Shown here piece after piece: positions 7,861 through 10,312 of a stretch of 10,312 nucleotides of DNA. Every line of letters starts with the position of its first letter. The first letter of the stretch is position 1. The notes under the pieces were generated by a model. That model worked only from the letters and a program-made list of their open reading frames with translations. It was not told the DNA's origin and ran no database searches. Source of the stretch: Lojkania enalia (Eukaryota; Ascomycota; Dothideomycetes; Pleosporales); assembly GCA_010094045.1 (NCBI GenBank), contig ML986617.1, positions 317,620-327,931 on the forward strand, read 5' to 3'. Made by a program: the position numbers and the translations under genes.

Positions 7861-9546
7861 ATGTCTCAATAATACGAAGCTAATCTATCTAATCAAGAAG
7901 GTAGAATTGAACTTGCCCTTTAGGCCTATACTTTAGGCTAATTTTAAAGCGTACGACGCACTGCAGCAGCTTTTAATATATAATATTAGCAGCTCTCTAA
8001 CCAGCTTTATAGAATTACCTTTTAACCTTAAACTTAACCAAATTATATAAAGCTTATAGTAACTAAAGAGTAGACGATTGTACGATATATTCTTAACCTT
8101 AATTTGCGAGGATTTACGCCGCGGCTTTATAAGGTAGTAGATATAGTAGATAAACTATTATGTACGCGGGGTAAGATATCTATAAATAAGAACTAGTCTA
8201 AACGATTTATATCGCGTATAAATAAGCTTAAAACAGTTTTTAATCGAGTAAAGGACTGTTAGAGGATATTATAAGAAGATCTAGAGGTTATTAACGCATA
8301 GTTTAAGCTCGTATAAGAGATAGTAGCTAAGTATAGTATCTATAAAAATAATATCTATAACTTTAATAAGATAGGCTTCTAGATAAGTATAATTAGCTTT
8401 ATAAAAGTTGTTATAGGTTTAGAACGCTGTATAAGACCTATACTTATTTAGCTAGGTGATTAGAAGTAGATTATAATAATCTAGAGTATCTATACTACTA
8501 GGTATATAACTCTACTATTTATCATCTATAAAGGACGCGTCTATATCTTAGCATGGTATAAGGAGATAGATATACCGTACGACTAGAAGCTCTCAGTTTC
8601 TGAGAATGGATGGACAAATAATAAGCTTAGTCTTAAGTAGTTAAAGTACTTTAATATGTATATAAAGACGCGTTAGGTAGAGTTATATAGGCTACTTATT
8701 CTTAATAGCTATAAGAGCTATCTAAACTAGGATTTTAAGGATTATTACCTTATACAAAAGATCCTTACCCTCTATATACTAGCACATTTATTATATATCC
8801 TACAGCTACTTAATATAGTATACTTCTTACTATTAAAGCTAAAGTACTCCCAGCGTGTATAAGACTTAGTACACCAACGCATCTACCATATTAATAAGAA
8901 AGGCTTCCTACCAGCCTTTAAAGACGCGTTTTTTAATATATTTATATATAAGAACTGTAAAAAAGCCTTTAAAATATTTAAACTAGTTCCTATTAATATA
9001 TAGGTTGTTTTTAAGCGCTTTAAAGTCTAGTTGCATATACTACTAGAGGCACCCCTATTAGAAATACTATAGTAGTTAAAAATATTAAGTAATATACAAG
9101 AATTCGGGTTACAATTAACTCTTATATAGAGGTCCTTCGTACGATTACTAAAAGAAGCTAAAGAAGGCTTCTTACAGCTAATAAAAGGAGCTAAATTAAT
9201 GCTGCATCAAAACGCTCTTATAAACTACTAGATTACAGAGCTTAAAGAGTAATTAGAGGTTATAATAAAGCGTAAAACACGTAAACGGAAGCGAATCTAG
9301 TATAGTAGTATAATAGAGTATAGTAAGAGAGCTTCGTATAGAGCTGCTGAGGCATCTACAGCTCTTCAGCAATCTAAGAAGGCTTGTAGTAGTGGTAGTA
9401 AGGAACTAGCTCAACCTAGTTAACGGTACTATAAGAACTGTAAAAAGACTAGGTATAACGCTCGTACGTGCTAAAAAGATATAGAAGCTTCTTCTAAATC
9501 TAGTCTAAATATCTCGTATGTAGGTTCTCTTATAGATAGCGAGTAA
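7861..9546 (+). pseudogene. Fot1/pogo-like DDE transposase, RIP-inactivated
   Basis: The protein would bind the terminal repeats and cut and paste the element at TA sites in the nucleus. One frame runs 562 codons from ATG 7861 to TAA 9544-9546 without a frameshift, about the usual family length, with some 35 internal TAA/TAG stops and no TGA. An N-terminal Psq-type HTH (EGRIELAL, SVRRTAAAF, residues about 12-55) and a CENP-B/Tc5-type HTH (TIVRYIL, RGFTPRLY, residues about 80-145) are followed by the DDE domain. The catalytic positions read NFNKIGF (residue 169), LILNSYKS (282) and LLNIVYF (318). All three Asp are Asn, and the last two are spaced as DD35D. WYKEIDIPYD and KLSVSENGWTNN are well preserved. 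The tail carries a basic KRKTRKRKR stretch (about 9268-9297, likely nuclear localisation) and a broken CCHC knuckle (9430-9471). Most changes are Gln/Trp to stop, Gly/Asp to Arg/Asn/Ser and His/Cys to Tyr. Confidence 0.93.
9430..9471 (+). other. Degenerate CCHC zinc knuckle at the transposase C-terminus
   Basis: The frame reads YKNCKKTRYNARTC, fitting C-x2-C-x4-H-x4-C with the first Cys and the His both changed to Tyr. A knuckle at this place is known in a group of fungal Fot1-like transposases; it may help DNA binding. Confidence 0.75.
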
Positions 9547-9574
9547 ATCAAGGTCTTATATATGGTATTAGTAG

Positions 9575-9629
9575 TACTAAGAAAAAGTGGCCGGCTTAGT
9601 AGTATAGCTGGCTCGGTGGTGCTTTACGT
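9575..9629 (-). repeat. Right terminal inverted repeat of Pogo1
   Basis: This is the inverted partner of 7781-7835. Read inward from 9629, the outer internal copy keeps ACCACCGAGCCAGCT and the inner one is mutated, the opposite of the left end. Between them the two ends preserve both unmutated copies. Confidence 0.95.
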
Positions 9630-9631
9630 TA
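9630..9631. other. TA target-site duplication, right of Pogo1
   Basis: This is the partner of the TA at 7779-7780. It directly follows the terminal ACGT of the element. Confidence 0.85.
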
Positions 9632-10312
9632 TATATAATCCTAAGCCTTTTTAATATTAGCCTTTACAGTTTTCTAGGCTACATATATATAAGTTACTAG
9701 AGCTAAAGTATTCTTATAATTCAATTTATCTATTGCAGTAATAGGATTAATAGAATATTTCTAATCTTAACTCTAACAGAGCTTAGATCTATATAGAATC
9801 TAATATAGGGATATTCTAATAGTTGTATAGGATAGAGTTGCTTATACTTAGTCGATTATAGGTAATAGAAAACTCTAGTTGTTCTAATAGAAGGATATAA
9901 AAGGACGCAGTCTCTAATTAATATACTTATTTATAATTTCTAACTATCTATTAGTTTCTTTATAATAAGTAGTAGATAGTTTAATCTTTATACCTAAGAT
10001 ATAGTAGAATTTAGACTAGAAACTAGATATAAACTAAGGTCCTTAATCTAAAATAATAGTTTCGGGTATATAGTTAAAGCGGTATACCTATTAAATAAAC
10101 AATTCGGCTATTCCCCGTACGTTAATTATATAATAGTAGAGAATAGATACCGCTTATTTAGACAGGCGATCGATTACTACTATAATCTAATTATATCCGG
10201 ACTTATCTATAGAGAAATCTTTAAAGTTAATATATAGGTGCTATATTAGTTGATTTAATATAGGAAGTAGGTGGATAAAACCTAGGGTTTAGGTTTATAT
10301 CAGATAAACTTT
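9632..10312 (-). pseudogene. Ty3/gypsy integrase core (element 3, 5' segment), running off the right edge
   Basis: Read from 10312 downward, the frame gives LPILNQL, INFKDFSIDKSGYN, VVIDRLSK-stop-AVSI, VYRFNYIPETIILD-stop-GP, FISSF-stop-SKFYYILGIKIKLST, EIINKYIN and LRPFISFY. It then gives LLPIID and ISLY-stop-ILYRSK. This is the order of a gypsy integrase catalytic core: the 'S-x-DF' strand with the first acidic residue, 'SDRGPQF' with the second and 'DGQ-E' with the third. The first catalytic Asp reads Asn (INF). The second is kept as GAT in ILD-stop-GP (about 10035), and the Glu before IINKYIN is kept. Reverse transcriptase and RNase H would lie further right. The stretch is cut by Pogo1 at the TA at 9630-9631; removing Pogo1 restores a continuous frame to 7235. 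Confidence 0.9.

Larger units (their letters stand above)
7781..9629 (+). mobile_element. Complete Fot1/pogo-like DNA transposon (Pogo1), 1849 bp
   Basis: A Tc1/mariner-superfamily element of the Fot1/pogo branch. It begins ACGTAAAG and ends CTTTACGT, has 55-bp terminal inverted repeats and is flanked by TA on both sides (7779-7780 and 9630-9631), the target duplication of this superfamily. Its length is close to the roughly 1.9 kb usual for Fot1-type elements. It carries one transposase pseudogene filling nearly all the interior. It sits inside the element 3 integrase in the opposite orientation to that gene, so it is younger than element 3. Confidence 0.95.

Noticed and set aside
8591..8605. 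Perfect hairpin tctcag-ttt-ctgaga, considered as a terminator or regulatory stem
   Set aside because: It falls inside the best-conserved stretch of the transposase frame (LSVSENGW), so it is explained by coding sequence.
1..10312. Possible alternative genetic code or stop-codon reassignment, given long frames with only TAA/TAG inside
   Set aside because: The stops coincide with family Gln, Trp and Arg positions and occur with other RIP-type changes (Asp to Asn, Gly to Arg, His/Cys to Tyr) that inactivate catalytic sites; mutation explains them.

Overview
The window is a heavily degenerated, AT-rich, repeat-only block. It looks like part of a filamentous ascomycete (Pezizomycotina-type) genome, because it carries the footprint of repeat-induced point mutation (RIP). 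TpA is everywhere, CpA and TpG are scarce, and in-frame stops are TAA or TAG at former Gln, Trp or Arg codons. Wherever two copies of one repeat can be aligned inside the window, they differ almost only by C/T and G/A transitions. I see no intact gene, no host gene, no tRNA or rRNA and no CRISPR array. Dinucleotide counts were judged by eye, not computed. The species cannot be named from this sequence.

Layout from left to right. (1) Positions 1-2244, minus strand: the gag and aspartic-protease half of a Ty3/gypsy-type element (element 2), running off the left edge. A probable 5' LTR lies at 2415-2694 and contains a 34-bp palindrome-rich tandem duplication. (2) About 2695-3315, minus: the gag of a different LTR retrotransposon (element 1), apparently cut by the insertion of element 2. 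(3) About 3619-4188, minus: the 3' part of a Fot1/pogo-like DNA transposon (Pogo2), truncated. (4) 4189-6130: a 1.94-kb structure with 260-279-bp inverted arms (about 89% identical, all differences transitions) around a plus-strand gag-like pseudogene. This is the most unusual object here. (5) 6131-6712: a less mutated block that I cannot assign. (6) 6713-7153 (tentative LTR) and 7235-10312, minus: the integrase and chromodomain end of a Ty3/gypsy chromovirus (element 3), running off the right edge. (7) 7781-9629: a complete Fot1/pogo-like transposon (Pogo1) with 55-bp terminal inverted repeats and a TA target duplication, inserted inside the element 3 integrase.

The genes do not work together. 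They are layers of successive insertions (element 2 into element 1, Pogo1 into element 3) that were then mutated together. Pogo1 still reads in one uninterrupted frame of 562 codons with about 35 stops, and all three catalytic Asp positions read Asn. The element 3 integrase reads in the same frame on both sides of Pogo1, since the 1849-bp element plus the TA duplication adds 1851 bp, a multiple of three. RIP-type point mutation, rather than indels, is therefore the main force of decay here.
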